Assembly (NCBI RefSeq): GCF_014650455.1
Contig: NZ_BMUZ01000005.1
Location: 1-64,000 of the forward strand
Length of the DNA stretch: 64,000 nt
Direction: 5' to 3'
Source: Streptomyces xanthochromogenes
GTDB lineage: Bacteria; Actinomycetota; Actinomycetes; Streptomycetales; Streptomycetaceae
Shown here: piece after piece, positions 46,170 to 54,914 of the stretch
Layout of the letters: each line of letters opens with the position of its first letter
Numbering within the stretch: position 1 is the first letter of the stretch
Notes under the pieces: model-generated
Databases searched by the model: none
Seen by the model: the letters and a program-made list of their open reading frames with translations, nothing else
Told to the model about the DNA's origin: nothing
Made by a program: the position numbers and the translations under genes

Positions 46170-46504
46170 GACGGGCTCCCGGTATCGGCGGTGACGGCAG
46201 TACGGCCACGGTGTCACGGCGTGGCGGGCGGGTCACGGCGGACGGCGCGTTCGGGGGACCCCGGGGGCTCCGCCCCCAAACCGTGCCGCCCCCCCAACCT
46301 CGCAGCCCCTGGGGCTCCGCCCCGGACCCCGGGAGATTCCCCACCCCGCCCCTTCCCTAGACCCTCCGGGGGTTGAAGTGACCCGGGGGCTCCGCCCCGG
46401 ACCCCGTTCGCGCCTGAAGGGCGCTCGTCCTCGAACGCCGGACAGGCTGAAGATGCCCATGCCGACCCGCGCCCCAAGGCGCGGCACGGCACGGCACCCG
46501 AGGG
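46170..46504. repeat. Intergenic region with dispersed repeats
   Basis: 335 bases between the two dipeptidase genes without a gene. It holds three related stem-loop units of the type GGGGGCTCCGCCCC followed by ACCCC (near 46265, 46311 and 46383); the last leads into the dispersed repeat also found at 25750. The same block could affect termination or decay of the transcript between the paralogues. Confidence 0.7.
46383..46449 (+). repeat. Dispersed intergenic repeat, copy 2
   Basis: The 50 bases at 46400-46449 match 25767-25816 with two mismatches, same orientation. It is preceded by the palindrome CCGGGGGCTCCGCCCCGG. Confidence 0.8.
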
Positions 46505-47710
46505 CTAGGCGTCCAGGTCCGCCAGGGTCGCGTTGGAGGGGCCGCGCCGGGCGGACAGGTCCGCCGAGACGGACTCCGCGTCGCGCAGGGCCCGTACCGC
46601 GTTGGACCACGTCAGCTTCGACAGGTCCGCCGGGGACCAGCCCCGGGCAAGCAGCTCGGCCACCAGGTTCGGGTAGCCCGAGACGTCGTCCAGGCCGGCC
46701 GGGGTGAAGGCGGTGCCGTCGAAGTCGCCGCCGATCCCGATGTGGTCGACGCCCGCGACCTCCCGCATGTGGTCGAGGTGGTCCGCCACCGTCGCCGCCG
46801 TGGCGACCGGCCGGGGGTTCACCGCCTCGAACGCCTCGTGGAGCCTCATCGCCTCCGGGGAGGTGTCCAGGTGGTGCAGCCCGTGTGCCCGCAGGTTCTC
46901 GTCCGCCGCCTGCGTCCACGCCACCGCCGCCGGCAGGATGAACTTCGGCACGAACGTCGCCATCGCCACGCCGCCGTTGCCGGGCAGCTGGGCGAGCACG
47001 TCGTCCGGGATGTTGCGCGGATGGTCGCAGATCGCCCGCGCGGAGGAGTGGGAGAAGATCACGGGGGCCACCGACGTCGCCAGCGCGTCCCGCATCGTCG
47101 TCGCCGCCACGTGCGACAGGTCCACCAGCATGCCCACGCGGTTCATCTCGCGCACGACCTCGTGGCCGAACGGCGAGAGCCCGCCCACGCCCGGCTCGTC
47201 CGTCGCCGAGTCCGCCCACGCGAGGTTGTCGTTGTGGGTCAGGGTCATGTACCGCACGCCGAGCGCGTGCAGCGCACGCAGCGTGGCGAGGGAGTTGTTG
47301 ATCGAGTGGCCGCCCTCGGCGCCCTTGAGCGAGGCGATGCGGCCCTCGGCGCGGGCCTTCTCCATGTCGTCCGCCGTCAGCGCGGGCGCCAGGTCGCCGG
47401 GGTAGCGCGCCAGCATCTGGTCGACGCAGTCGATCTGCTCCAGGGTCGCGCTGACCGCCTCGTCGCCCGCCAGGTCGGTCCGTACGTACACGGACCAGAA
47501 CTGCGCCCCGACCCCGCCGGCCCGCAGCCGCTTGAGGTCAGTGTGGGTGCGGCCGGTCAGGTCGGTCGCCAGGTCGCAGCGGTCCAGGTCGTAGCGGGCC
47601 TTGGCGCGCAGCGCCCAGGGCAGGTCGTTGTGGCCGTCGATCACGGGGTGCGCGGCGAGCAGCGCGCGGGCTTCGTCGAGATGGGTCGTGGCAGGTGTCT
47701 TCGGTGTCAT
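46505..47710 (-). CDS. Membrane dipeptidase, M19 family (renal dipeptidase type)
   Basis: 401 residues from ATG at 47710 (an in-frame GTG lies nine bases earlier). Complete set of M19 metal motifs: HNDLPWAL near residue 27, the bridging Glu in LKGAEGGHS, His in [12 protein letters not shown], His in [11 protein letters not shown], and the Asp-rich [13 protein letters not shown]. It would cleave dipeptides, including D-residue ones, with two zinc ions. It lies five bases after purE on the same strand, so it is probably in the purKE operon, with the metal-less paralogue downstream. Confidence 0.94.
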   Translation of the reverse strand: MTPKTPATTHLDEARALLAAHPVIDGHNDLPWALRAKARYDLDRCDLATDLTGRTHTDLKRLRAGGVGAQFWSVYVRTDLAGDEAVSATLEQIDCVDQMLARYPGDLAPALTADDMEKARAEGRIASLKGAEGGHSINNSLATLRALHALGVRYMTLTHNDNLAWADSATDEPGVGGLSPFGHEVVREMNRVGMLVDLSHVAATTMRDALATSVAPVIFSHSSARAICDHPRNIPDDVLAQLPGNGGVAMATFVPKFILPAAVAWTQAADENLRAHGLHHLDTSPEAMRLHEAFEAVNPRPVATAATVADHLDHMREVAGVDHIGIGGDFDGTAFTPAGLDDVSGYPNLVAELLARGWSPADLSKLTWSNAVRALRDAESVSADLSARRGPSNATLADLDA

Positions 47711-47715
47711 GGGAC

Positions 47716-48255
47716 TCACTTTCCGAATCCGAAGGCGCCCGAACCCTCGACCTTCGCCCGCAGCCGCTTGCCCTTGTCGGTGGCCTGGTCGTTCAGCTCC
47801 TGCTGGAACTCCCGCATGCGGGCGAGGAGTTCGGCGTCCTGCGTCGCGAGGATGCGGGCCGCGAGCAGGCCCGCGTTGCGCGCCCCGCCGACCGAGACGG
47901 TCGCGACCGGCACGCCCGCCGGCATCTGCACGATGGAGAGCAGCGAGTCCATGCCGTCGAGGTACTTGAGCGGAACGGGGACACCGATGACCGGGAGCGG
48001 GGTCACGGAGGCGAGCATGCCGGGCAGATGGGCGGCGCCGCCCGCGCCCGCGATGATCGCCTTCAGGCCGCGGCCCGCGGCCTCCTCGCCGTACGCGATC
48101 ATCTCGCGCGGCATCCGGTGCGCGGAGACGACGTCGACCTCGTAGCGGATCTCGAACTCGTCCAGCGCCTTGGCCGCGGCCTCCATGACCGGCCAGTCGG
48201 AGTCCGAGCCCATGACGATGCCGACGACCGGACCGGCGTTGGTGGTGGTGCTCAT
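47716..48255 (-). CDS. purE: N5-carboxyaminoimidazole ribonucleotide mutase
   Basis: 179 residues. Class I PurE rearranges N5-CAIR to CAIR in purine synthesis. Signature residues: [31 protein letters not shown] and [16 protein letters not shown]. Its ATG overlaps the purK stop by four bases (ATGA), giving coupled synthesis of the pair. Confidence 0.97.
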   Translation of the reverse strand: MSTTTNAGPVVGIVMGSDSDWPVMEAAAKALDEFEIRYEVDVVSAHRMPREMIAYGEEAAGRGLKAIIAGAGGAAHLPGMLASVTPLPVIGVPVPLKYLDGMDSLLSIVQMPAGVPVATVSVGGARNAGLLAARILATQDAELLARMREFQQELNDQATDKGKRLRAKVEGSGAFGFGK

Positions 48256-49403
48256 TCGGTGATCGTTCCCCTGAGGTAGTCGGCTGCGTGGCGGGCCCGC
48301 TCGCGGACGTCCGCGAGGTCGTCGCCGTAGGTGTTGACGTGGCCCACCTTGCGGCCCGGCTTCACGTCCTTGCCGTACATGTGGATCTTGAGCTGCGGGT
48401 CGCGGGCCATGCAGTGCAGGTACGCGTAGTACATGTCCGGGTAGTCGCCGCCGAGCACGTTGCACATCACGGTCCACTTCGACCGCGGGCGCGGGTCGCC
48501 CAGGGGGAGGTCGAGGACGGCGCGGACGTGGTTGGCGAACTGCGAGGTGATCGCGCCGTCCTGGGTCCAGTGGCCGGAGTTGTGCGGGCGCATCGCCAGC
48601 TCGTTGACGAGGATGCCGGGCACACCGTCGGCGTCGCGGGTCTCGAACAGCTCGACCGCGAGATGGCCGACGACGCCGAGTTCGGACGCGATCCGCAGGG
48701 CGAGCTGCTGCGCCTCGCCCGCCAGCTCGTCGTCGAGGTCCGGCGCGGGGGCGATCACCGTGTCGCAGACCCCGTCGACCTGGATCGACTCGACGACCGG
48801 GTAGGCCACGGCCTGGTCGCTGGGGGACCGCACGACGTTGGCCGCCAGCTCCCGCACGAAGTCCACCTTCTCCTCGGCGAGGACGTCGACGCCCGCCTTG
48901 AAGGCGTCGGCCGCGTCCGCCTCGGAGCGCACGAACCACACGCCCTTGCCGTCGTAGCCGCCCACCACCGTCTTGAGGATGACGGGGTAGCCCCCGCCCT
49001 CCTCGGCGAACGCGCTCACGTCCGCGGGGTCGGCCACGATGCGGTGGCGGGGGCAGGGCGCGCCGATCGCGCTGAGCCGGGCGCGCATCACCCCCTTGTC
49101 GTGGGCGTGCACCAACGCGTCGGGCCCCGGCCGGACGACGATGCCGTCCGCTTCCAGGGCCCGCAGATGCTCGGTCGGCACGTGCTCGTGATCGAAGGTG
49201 ATCACGTCACAGCCGCGCGCGAAGTCACGCAGCGTGTCCAGGTCGCGATAGTCGCCGACGACGACCTCGCTCACCACCTGGGCCGCCGAGTCCTGCGGGG
49301 TGTCACTGAGGAGCTTGAATCTGATGCCGAGGGGGATGCCCGCCTCGTGGGTCATGCGGGCGAGCTGACCGCCGCCGACCATGCCGACTACCGGGAACGT
49401 CAC
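48252..49403 (-). CDS. purK: N5-carboxyaminoimidazole ribonucleotide synthase
   Basis: 383 residues from GTG at 49403. ATP-grasp enzyme making N5-CAIR from AIR, ATP and bicarbonate. N-terminal [17 protein letters not shown], then [10 protein letters not shown], the ATP-grasp loop [16 protein letters not shown] and [20 protein letters not shown]. An SD-like GGAGG sits only one base before the start, closer than usual, so the start may be slightly misplaced. Head gene of a purK-purE-dipeptidase run, divergent from gtrA. Confidence 0.96.
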   Translation of the reverse strand: MTFPVVGMVGGGQLARMTHEAGIPLGIRFKLLSDTPQDSAAQVVSEVVVGDYRDLDTLRDFARGCDVITFDHEHVPTEHLRALEADGIVVRPGPDALVHAHDKGVMRARLSAIGAPCPRHRIVADPADVSAFAEEGGGYPVILKTVVGGYDGKGVWFVRSEADAADAFKAGVDVLAEEKVDFVRELAANVVRSPSDQAVAYPVVESIQVDGVCDTVIAPAPDLDDELAGEAQQLALRIASELGVVGHLAVELFETRDADGVPGILVNELAMRPHNSGHWTQDGAITSQFANHVRAVLDLPLGDPRPRSKWTVMCNVLGGDYPDMYYAYLHCMARDPQLKIHMYGKDVKPGRKVGHVNTYGDDLADVRERARHAADYLRGTITE

Positions 49404-49560
49404 GCCTCCAGGGTATCCGCCGCCCGCGCGGGCCCTCCAGGGGCCGCTTCCGGTGGACGGAACTCGGGTGCCCACGGGCATTGCACAGGGGGGGTGGTTA
49501 GCATGGGCGGGTTGACTGGCACGAAAAGCACACCGACTCGGACGGGGCTGGGCGATCACC

Positions 49561-50064
49561 ATGAGTGCACAGGGCGCGTCGCCATCGCGACTGCGACTGC
49601 TCGTCCGCGAGGTCGCCAAGTTCGGCGCCGTGGGCGGTCTCGGGGTGCTCGTGAACATGGGCGCCTTCAACCTGCTGCGGCACGCGACCGACCTCCAGGT
49701 GGTGCGGGCCAGCCTGCTGGCCACCGCGATCGCGATCGCGTTCAACTACGTGGGCTTCCGCTACTTCGCCTACCGGGACCGCGAGAAGAGCGGCCGGGCC
49801 CGTGAGCTCACGCTGTTCCTGCTGTTCAGCGTGGTCGGCGCAGTGATCGAGAACGGCATCCTGTACGTGGCCACGTACGGCTTCGAGTGGAACAGCCCGT
49901 GGCAGAACAACTTCTTCAAGTTCCTCGGCATCGGGCTCGGCACGCTGTTCCGGTTCTGGTCCTACCGCACCTGGGTGTTCCGCGCACTCCCGGCCCGGGA
50001 GGCAGTACAGACGGCCGAATCGTTTCTCGACGCCCCCCGGCCCGCCGTCCCCGCCGAACGCTGA
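49561..50064 (+). CDS. GtrA-like membrane protein
   Basis: 167 residues with four predicted helices (FGAVGGLGVLVNMGAFNLL, ASLLATAIAIAFNYVGF, LTLFLLFSVVGAVIENGIL, FFKFLGIGLGTLFRFWSY). GtrA-family proteins are thought to move or flip polyprenyl-phosphate sugars, so it fits the glycopolymer context of this window. The short Ala/Pro-rich C-terminus is cytoplasmic. Start ATG 49561. Confidence 0.92.
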   Translation: MSAQGASPSRLRLLVREVAKFGAVGGLGVLVNMGAFNLLRHATDLQVVRASLLATAIAIAFNYVGFRYFAYRDREKSGRARELTLFLLFSVVGAVIENGILYVATYGFEWNSPWQNNFFKFLGIGLGTLFRFWSYRTWVFRALPAREAVQTAESFLDAPRPAVPAER

Positions 50065-50082
50065 CCGGGTCCGCCGACCCGG
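50065..50082. terminator. Short hairpin after gtrA-like gene
   Basis: CCGGGTC / GACCCGG with loop CGCC. The stem is only seven pairs, so a weak candidate. Confidence 0.35.
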
Positions 50083-50168
50083 CTCCACTCACTGACTCCC
50101 CCCGCACCCGCACCCGCATGCGCTGAGCGCACTGCCGAGCGGGCCCCGGGCCGGGCACCCTCGGGGCC

Positions 50169-51440
50169 TCAGCGGATCGTCGTCGTACGCTCCGGCTCCC
50201 GGTGCCCGCGTGCCTCGCGGCTGAGGAAGAGCGCGAACACCGCCGGCTGCTGCTGGAGCATTTCGAGCCGGCCCCCGTCGGCCTCCGCGAGGTCGCGGGC
50301 GACCGCCAGGCCGATGCCCGTGGAGTTGCGGCCGCTGATGGTCCGCTCGAAGATGCGGGCGCCGAGGTCGGGGGGTACTCCGGGGCCCTCGTCGGTGACC
50401 TCGACCACGGCCTGGTTGCCGGTGACACGGGTGCGCACCGCGACCGTGCCGCCGCCGTGCATCAGGGAGTTCTCGATCAGCGCGGCGAGCACCTGGGCGA
50501 CCGCACCCGGGGTGCCGACGGCCTTGAGTCCGGACTTGCCGGAGCGCACGATCGCGCGGCCCTCGCCGCGGTAGGCCGGGCGCCACTCCTCCAGCTGCTG
50601 CTTGACGACCTCGTCGAGCGAGAAGACCACGGCCGAACCGGTGCGCGGGTCACGGCTGTTGGTGAGCAGGCGCTCCACCACGTCGGTGAGCCGCTCGACC
50701 TGGGTGAGCGCGATCGTGGCCTCCTCCTTGACCGTGTCGAGGTCGTCGGTGAGGGCGATCTCCTCCAGCCGCATGGAGAGCGCGGTCAGCGGCGTACGCA
50801 GCTGGTGCGAGGCGTCCGCCGCGAGCCGGCGCTCGGCCGTGAGCATCCGGCCGATCCGGTCGGCCGACGAGTCGAGCACATCGGCGACCCGGTCCAGCTC
50901 GGGCACCCCGTACCGCTTGTGCCGCGGGCGCGGGTCGCCCGAGCCGAGCCGCTCGGCGGTCTCGGCGAGGTCGGTCAGCGGGGAGGCCAGCTTGTTGGCC
51001 TGGCGTACCGCCAGGAGCACCGCCGAGACGATGGCGAGCAGGGCGACCGCGCCGATGATCAGCAGCGTGCGCCCGACCTCCTTCGTGACCGTGGAGCGGG
51101 ACTCCTCGACCAGGACGGACTCGCCGCGCTCGCCCACGGCGGTGCCCCTGATGACGGTGCCCTCGGGCTTCGGCCCGATCTCCATCACCGGGCGGCCCGG
51201 GATCGCGATGCGGGCGTACCGCTTGGGGTCGATCTGTTCGTTCAGGACCTGCGCGTTGATCGTCTCGTTCGCCAGGGTGCGGCTGTCGACGACGGAGACC
51301 AGCCGCAGCGCCTCGGAGTTGACGCTCTCCTGGGCGCTGCTGCTGATGGTCCGCGTCTCGACGATGACGAGGGAGACGCCGAAGACCGCGATCACCACGA
51401 GAACGACCGCGAGTGTGGAGTTGATCAGCCGACGGCGCAT
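50169..51440 (-). CDS. Two-component sensor histidine kinase
   Basis: 423 residues. A membrane helix (STLAVVLVVIAVFGVSLVIV), an external sensor region of about 95 residues, a second helix (TLLIIGAVALLAIVSAVLLAV), a HAMP segment, the HisKA box with phospho-His in DASHQLRTPLTAL, and an ATPase domain with IENSLMHGGG, VTDEGPGVPPDL and GRNSTGIGLAVARDLAEADGG. It is transcribed after the response regulator with a 13-base gap. The signal is unknown. The gene order is regulator first, kinase second. Confidence 0.95.
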   Translation of the reverse strand: MRRRLINSTLAVVLVVIAVFGVSLVIVETRTISSSAQESVNSEALRLVSVVDSRTLANETINAQVLNEQIDPKRYARIAIPGRPVMEIGPKPEGTVIRGTAVGERGESVLVEESRSTVTKEVGRTLLIIGAVALLAIVSAVLLAVRQANKLASPLTDLAETAERLGSGDPRPRHKRYGVPELDRVADVLDSSADRIGRMLTAERRLAADASHQLRTPLTALSMRLEEIALTDDLDTVKEEATIALTQVERLTDVVERLLTNSRDPRTGSAVVFSLDEVVKQQLEEWRPAYRGEGRAIVRSGKSGLKAVGTPGAVAQVLAALIENSLMHGGGTVAVRTRVTGNQAVVEVTDEGPGVPPDLGARIFERTISGRNSTGIGLAVARDLAEADGGRLEMLQQQPAVFALFLSREARGHREPERTTTIR

Positions 51441-51453
51441 GTGCGGAGGTGCT

Positions 51454-52131
51454 CTAGCTCTTCTCGAAGCGGAAGCCGACTCCGCGGACGGTGGCGATGT
51501 AGCGCGGGTTGGCCGCGTCGTCGCCGAGCTTCTTGCGCAGCCACGAGATGTGCATGTCGAGCGTCTTGGTCGAGGACCACCACGTGGTGTCCCAGACCTC
51601 GCGCATCAGCTGATCACGGGTCACCACCCGGCCCGCGTCCCGGACCAGGACCCGCAGCAGGTCGAACTCCTTGGCCGTGAGCTGGAGCTCCTCGTCGCCC
51701 ATCCAGGCGCGGTGCGACTCGACGTCGATCCGCACGCCGTGCGTGGCGGGCTGGGGCACCGGCTCGGTGGCCCCGCGCCGCAGCAGCGCCCGGACCCTCG
51801 CGAGGAGTTCGGCCAGGCGGAAGGGCTTGGTCACGTAGTCGTCGGCACCGGCGTCGAGGCCGACCACGGTGTCCACTTCGTCGGCGCGGGCGGTGAGCAC
51901 GAGGATGGGGACGGTGTGTCCCTCGGAGCGCAGCCTCCGGGCGACTTCGAGGCCGTCCATACCGGGGAGCCCCAGGTCGAGCACGACCAGGTCGGCGCCC
52001 CCCTGCAGTCCGGCGTCGAGGGCGGTCGGGCCGTCCTCGCGCACCTCGACCTCGTAACCCTCCCTGCGCAGGGCGCGGGCCAGTGGCTCCGAGATGGACG
52101 CGTCGTCCTCGGCGAGCAGTACACGGGTCAT
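51454..52131 (-). CDS. Two-component response regulator, OmpR family
   Basis: 225 residues from ATG at 52131. Receiver domain with acidic pocket (LLAEDDASI), phospho-Asp at residue 52 (VVLDLGLPGMDG), Thr in LVLTARADEVD and Lys in DDYVTKPF. The C-terminal winged helix ends in WWSSTKTLDMHISWLRKKLGD and ATVRGVGFRF. Cognate kinase downstream. The 469-base upstream region carries repeated CCATAT words that may be regulatory sites. Confidence 0.95.
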   Translation of the reverse strand: MTRVLLAEDDASISEPLARALRREGYEVEVREDGPTALDAGLQGGADLVVLDLGLPGMDGLEVARRLRSEGHTVPILVLTARADEVDTVVGLDAGADDYVTKPFRLAELLARVRALLRRGATEPVPQPATHGVRIDVESHRAWMGDEELQLTAKEFDLLRVLVRDAGRVVTRDQLMREVWDTTWWSSTKTLDMHISWLRKKLGDDAANPRYIATVRGVGFRFEKS

Positions 52132-52600
52132 GGGGGTGATGGTAGTCCGCGGCGGCGACAATGCGTCAGGTGATCCACCCGCCCTGCGGGTCTGTGGAGC
52201 GATCTTGTTTAACACCTTCGAATATGGGTGAGTGGTTCCACGGATGCCTGTGATCCATATCTCAAGTCCTTCCATATGCGGCAGTGTGGTGACGTATGGT
52301 GTCCCGACGCCTATAGCACTACTCAAGGACCTTTGGCCTGCTTGGCGCGCCAAGGGTCTCTTTTCTGCACAAGACCGGCCACGCCAGTCTTGAGACCAGT
52401 GAATGACCTACGGGCCGGGCCCCAGCGCGACGAAGCGCACGGGGTGTGGATCCCGGTGTGGTCCGTCCGTTCCGCGCTCCCCCACGGAGCCGGACCCCGA
52501 AGGCGTCGGGGGGACGGCCCCCATGCCGGTGCCGGCCCTCCCCCACCGGGCGCGACTCAACGCTCACGAAGCGCGCGTCCCGAGCAAGCAAGGATCGACC
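52132..52600. promoter_or_regulatory. Divergent region, response regulator / POT transporter
   Basis: 469 bases without a gene and with lower GC near the middle. It contains CCATAT at 52255-52260 and 52272-52277 (17 bases apart) and the inverted form ATATGG at 52222-52227, and a 14-base palindrome CTTGGCGCGCCAAG at 52341-52354. These could be operators for the regulator or its neighbours. The 200 bases before the transporter start form no credible gene. Confidence 0.45.
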
Positions 52601-54121
52601 ATGGCGTCCAGCCTGACGAAGGACTCGGCCAGTACCACTGGCACCGAGAAGACCTTCTTCGGCCACCCCCGCGGCCTGGCCACTCTGTTCATGACCGAGA
52701 TGTGGGAGCGGTTCTCCTACTACGGCATGCGTGCGCTTCTCATCTACTACCTGGTCTCGGGCGGCGCCGACGCCGCCACGGGCAGCCAGGGCGGCGGCCT
52801 GGCGATGACCACGGCGACGGCGACGGCGATCTACTCCGTCTACGTCTCGATGGTCTACCTGATGGCGATGCCGGGCGGATGGTTCGGCGACCGCGTCTGG
52901 GGTGCCCGCAAGACCGTGGCCATCGCCGGCTTCGTGATCATGGCCGGTCACTTCTCGCTCGCGGTTCCCGGCCAGGCGATGTTCTTCGTCGGTCTGATCC
53001 TCGTCGCGATCGGCTCCGGTCTCCTCAAGGCCAACATCTCCACGATGGTCGGCCACCTGTACGACGGCCCCGAGGACCCGCGCCGCGACGGCGGCTTCAC
53101 GCTGTTCTACGTCGGCATCAACCTCGGTGCGTTCGTCGCGCCGTTCGTGGTCGGCACGATCGGCAAGGAGCACAACTGGCACCTGGGCTTCGCGCTCGCC
53201 GCGGTCGGCATGGGCCTGGGCCTGACCCAGTTCCTCATCGGCACCCGCAACCTGAGCCCGAAGAGCAGCGTCGTCCCGAACCCGCTGAGCCCCGAGGAGC
53301 GCAAGCGCGTCCTCGTCAAGGTCGGCCTGGCCTGCCTGGCGGTCGTGGTCTTCTACGGTGCCGTCGTGGGCCTCGGCGCGTACACGCTGAACTGGGCGCT
53401 GGTCCCGCTGACGCTCGCCGGTCTGCTCATCCCGCTCGCCGTCCTGACGCGCATCAAGCGCGACAAGGAGCTGTCGGCGACCGAGCAGACGAAGATGAGC
53501 GCCTACATCTGGTTCTTCATCGCCGCCGCCGTCTTCTGGATGATCTACGACCAGGGTGGTTCGACCCTGTCGCTGTTCGCCGACGGCAAGACCGCGGACT
53601 CGGTGTTCGGGCTCGGCTTCTCGGCCACCTGGTACCAGTCCCTGAACCCGCTGTTCGTGATGGCGCTCGCGCCGGTCTTCGCGTGGCTGTGGCTGTGGCT
53701 GGCCCGCAAGAACCAGGAGCCCAACACCATCGTGAAGTTCGCGATGGGTCTGGTCCTGGTCGGTGCGTCGTTCTTCGTCTTCATCGTGCCGATGAACATG
53801 GCGGGCGACGGCACCAAGGTCAGCCCGATGTGGCTGGTGTCGATCTACATGATCCAGACCATCGGCGAGCTGTGCCTGTCGCCGGTCGGCCTCTCCGTCA
53901 CGACGAAGATGGCGCCGCAGAAGTACGCCTCGCAGATGATGGGCATCTGGTTCCTCGCGGTCACCGCGGGTGACTGCGTCACGGGCCTGCTCTCGCTCGG
54001 CGGGGTGAGCCTCAACGGCGTCGGGGTCATCGCCCTCGAAGCGGCCGCGGCGGTCGTCGCCGGTCTGGCGGTCTACATGTACCGCAACAAGGTCAAGGCC
54101 ATGATGGGCAGTGTCCACTGA
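52601..54121 (+). CDS. POT/PTR family peptide:proton symporter
   Basis: 506 residues from ATG at 52601, after AAGGATCGACC. Twelve or more helices. Family signatures: MWERFSYYGMRALLIYYLV at the N-terminus (ExxER-like proton site), FTLFYVGINLGAFVAP, GLLKANISTMVG and the conserved IQTIGELCLSPVGLSV. Imports di- and tripeptides with protons. A very strong terminator follows five bases after the stop. Confidence 0.95.
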   Translation: MASSLTKDSASTTGTEKTFFGHPRGLATLFMTEMWERFSYYGMRALLIYYLVSGGADAATGSQGGGLAMTTATATAIYSVYVSMVYLMAMPGGWFGDRVWGARKTVAIAGFVIMAGHFSLAVPGQAMFFVGLILVAIGSGLLKANISTMVGHLYDGPEDPRRDGGFTLFYVGINLGAFVAPFVVGTIGKEHNWHLGFALAAVGMGLGLTQFLIGTRNLSPKSSVVPNPLSPEERKRVLVKVGLACLAVVVFYGAVVGLGAYTLNWALVPLTLAGLLIPLAVLTRIKRDKELSATEQTKMSAYIWFFIAAAVFWMIYDQGGSTLSLFADGKTADSVFGLGFSATWYQSLNPLFVMALAPVFAWLWLWLARKNQEPNTIVKFAMGLVLVGASFFVFIVPMNMAGDGTKVSPMWLVSIYMIQTIGELCLSPVGLSVTTKMAPQKYASQMMGIWFLAVTAGDCVTGLLSLGGVSLNGVGVIALEAAAAVVAGLAVYMYRNKVKAMMGSVH

Positions 54122-54125
54122 CGCA

Positions 54126-54181
54126 CCCCGGCAACGCGAAGGGCCCGGCACTTCTGTGCCGGGCCCTTCGCGTTGCCGGGG
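54126..54181. terminator. Exceptionally long perfect hairpin terminator
   Basis: A 26-bp perfect stem (54126-54151 with 54156-54181) around a four-base TTCT loop, immediately after the transporter stop. It separates that gene from a convergent minus-strand pair and can stop both. Confidence 0.92.
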
Positions 54182-54212
54182 CCGGTCGGCCGGCGAGGAA
54201 GGAACGCCGCGG

Positions 54213-54488
54213 TCAGCGGAACGGGTCGGCCGCCCAGTAGCCCAGGGACGCGAGCGGAGAGCGCGACCGGTCGAGGACGGCACGGGTGCTCAGGAGCGCG
54301 TCCGCGTCCGACGGGGCCCGAAGGAAGAAGAAGGCGTACAGGCCGTGTTCGGCCGGCCGGAGCGTGACGTGTTCGAGCCCGTCGGCGGGCACGGCGTGTG
54401 CCCAGAGCAGGTCGTGGACGATCGCGAGGACGGGCGCACTGGCGTCGCCCGGTGGGGTGCCTGCCAGGGGGGCGCGGATCACCCGCAC
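54213..54488 (-). CDS. Small hypothetical protein downstream of the ISWD peptide
   Basis: 91 residues from GTG at 54488, six bases after the stop of the peptide gene. Soluble; contains VPADGLEHVTLRPAEHGLYAFF and ends SLGYWAADPF. No family recognised. The close spacing argues that it is translated with the peptide. It might be an immunity, processing or anchoring partner, but this is a guess. Confidence 0.6.
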   Translation of the reverse strand: MRVIRAPLAGTPPGDASAPVLAIVHDLLWAHAVPADGLEHVTLRPAEHGLYAFFFLRAPSDADALLSTRAVLDRSRSPLASLGYWAADPFR

Positions 54489-54494
54489 AAGAGG

Positions 54495-54653
54495 TCAGTC
54501 CCAGCTGATGCTGTTGACGGTGGCCCGCGGTGCCGGAGCGTCCCAGCTGATGCTGCCGGGGGTGGCCGTCGCCGCGGCCGCGGTGGCGGCGGTGGCGGAG
54601 CAGAGCAGGACGGCGAGGGCTGCGGCGGCGGCAAGGCGGCTGGTGCGGAACAT
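54495..54653 (-). CDS. Tiny secreted peptide with repeated ISWD motif (52 aa)
   Basis: Starts at ATG 54653, after a GGAG site. MFRTSRLAAAAALAVLLCSA is a strong signal peptide, likely cut near ATA-AAA. The mature part (about 25 residues) has two copies of the tetrad ISWD: GSISWD and, at the very C-terminus, NSISWD. A longer in-frame extension upstream is not supported. Its nearest neighbours are the small hypothetical downstream and a divergent LuxR/TrmB-like regulator. A secreted signal is an attractive but untested role. Confidence 0.65.
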   Translation of the reverse strand: MFRTSRLAAAAALAVLLCSATAATAAAATATPGSISWDAPAPRATVNSISWD

Positions 54654-54914
54654 CCGGGGACTCCAAGGGCTACGGACTGCTGGTGACTGGCTGTACGCCG
54701 CGCGGTACCGGAACGCCCTTACGGGCCCTGGCCTGGGGCGTTGGTGGTGCGCCGCCGTTCCGGTGAACACCATCCTGCTCGGACCGTCAGCCCACGGGAA
54801 GAGGGTTCGGGTGGCACCAAGAGGCCCGGCACCTTGGGGCCACTCGACCGGGCCCGGATATGATCAACGCTCAGTTTCATCACACTTCATTCACATTCAG
54901 CCGGGGGGCCAGGA

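Noticed and set aside
46214..46492. Minus-strand frame giving PAFEDERPSGANGV (92 codons), with an equivalent at 25750-25816
   Set aside because: It is encoded by the dispersed intergenic repeat, occurs at both copies and has no start site; a well-known kind of false gene in Streptomyces.
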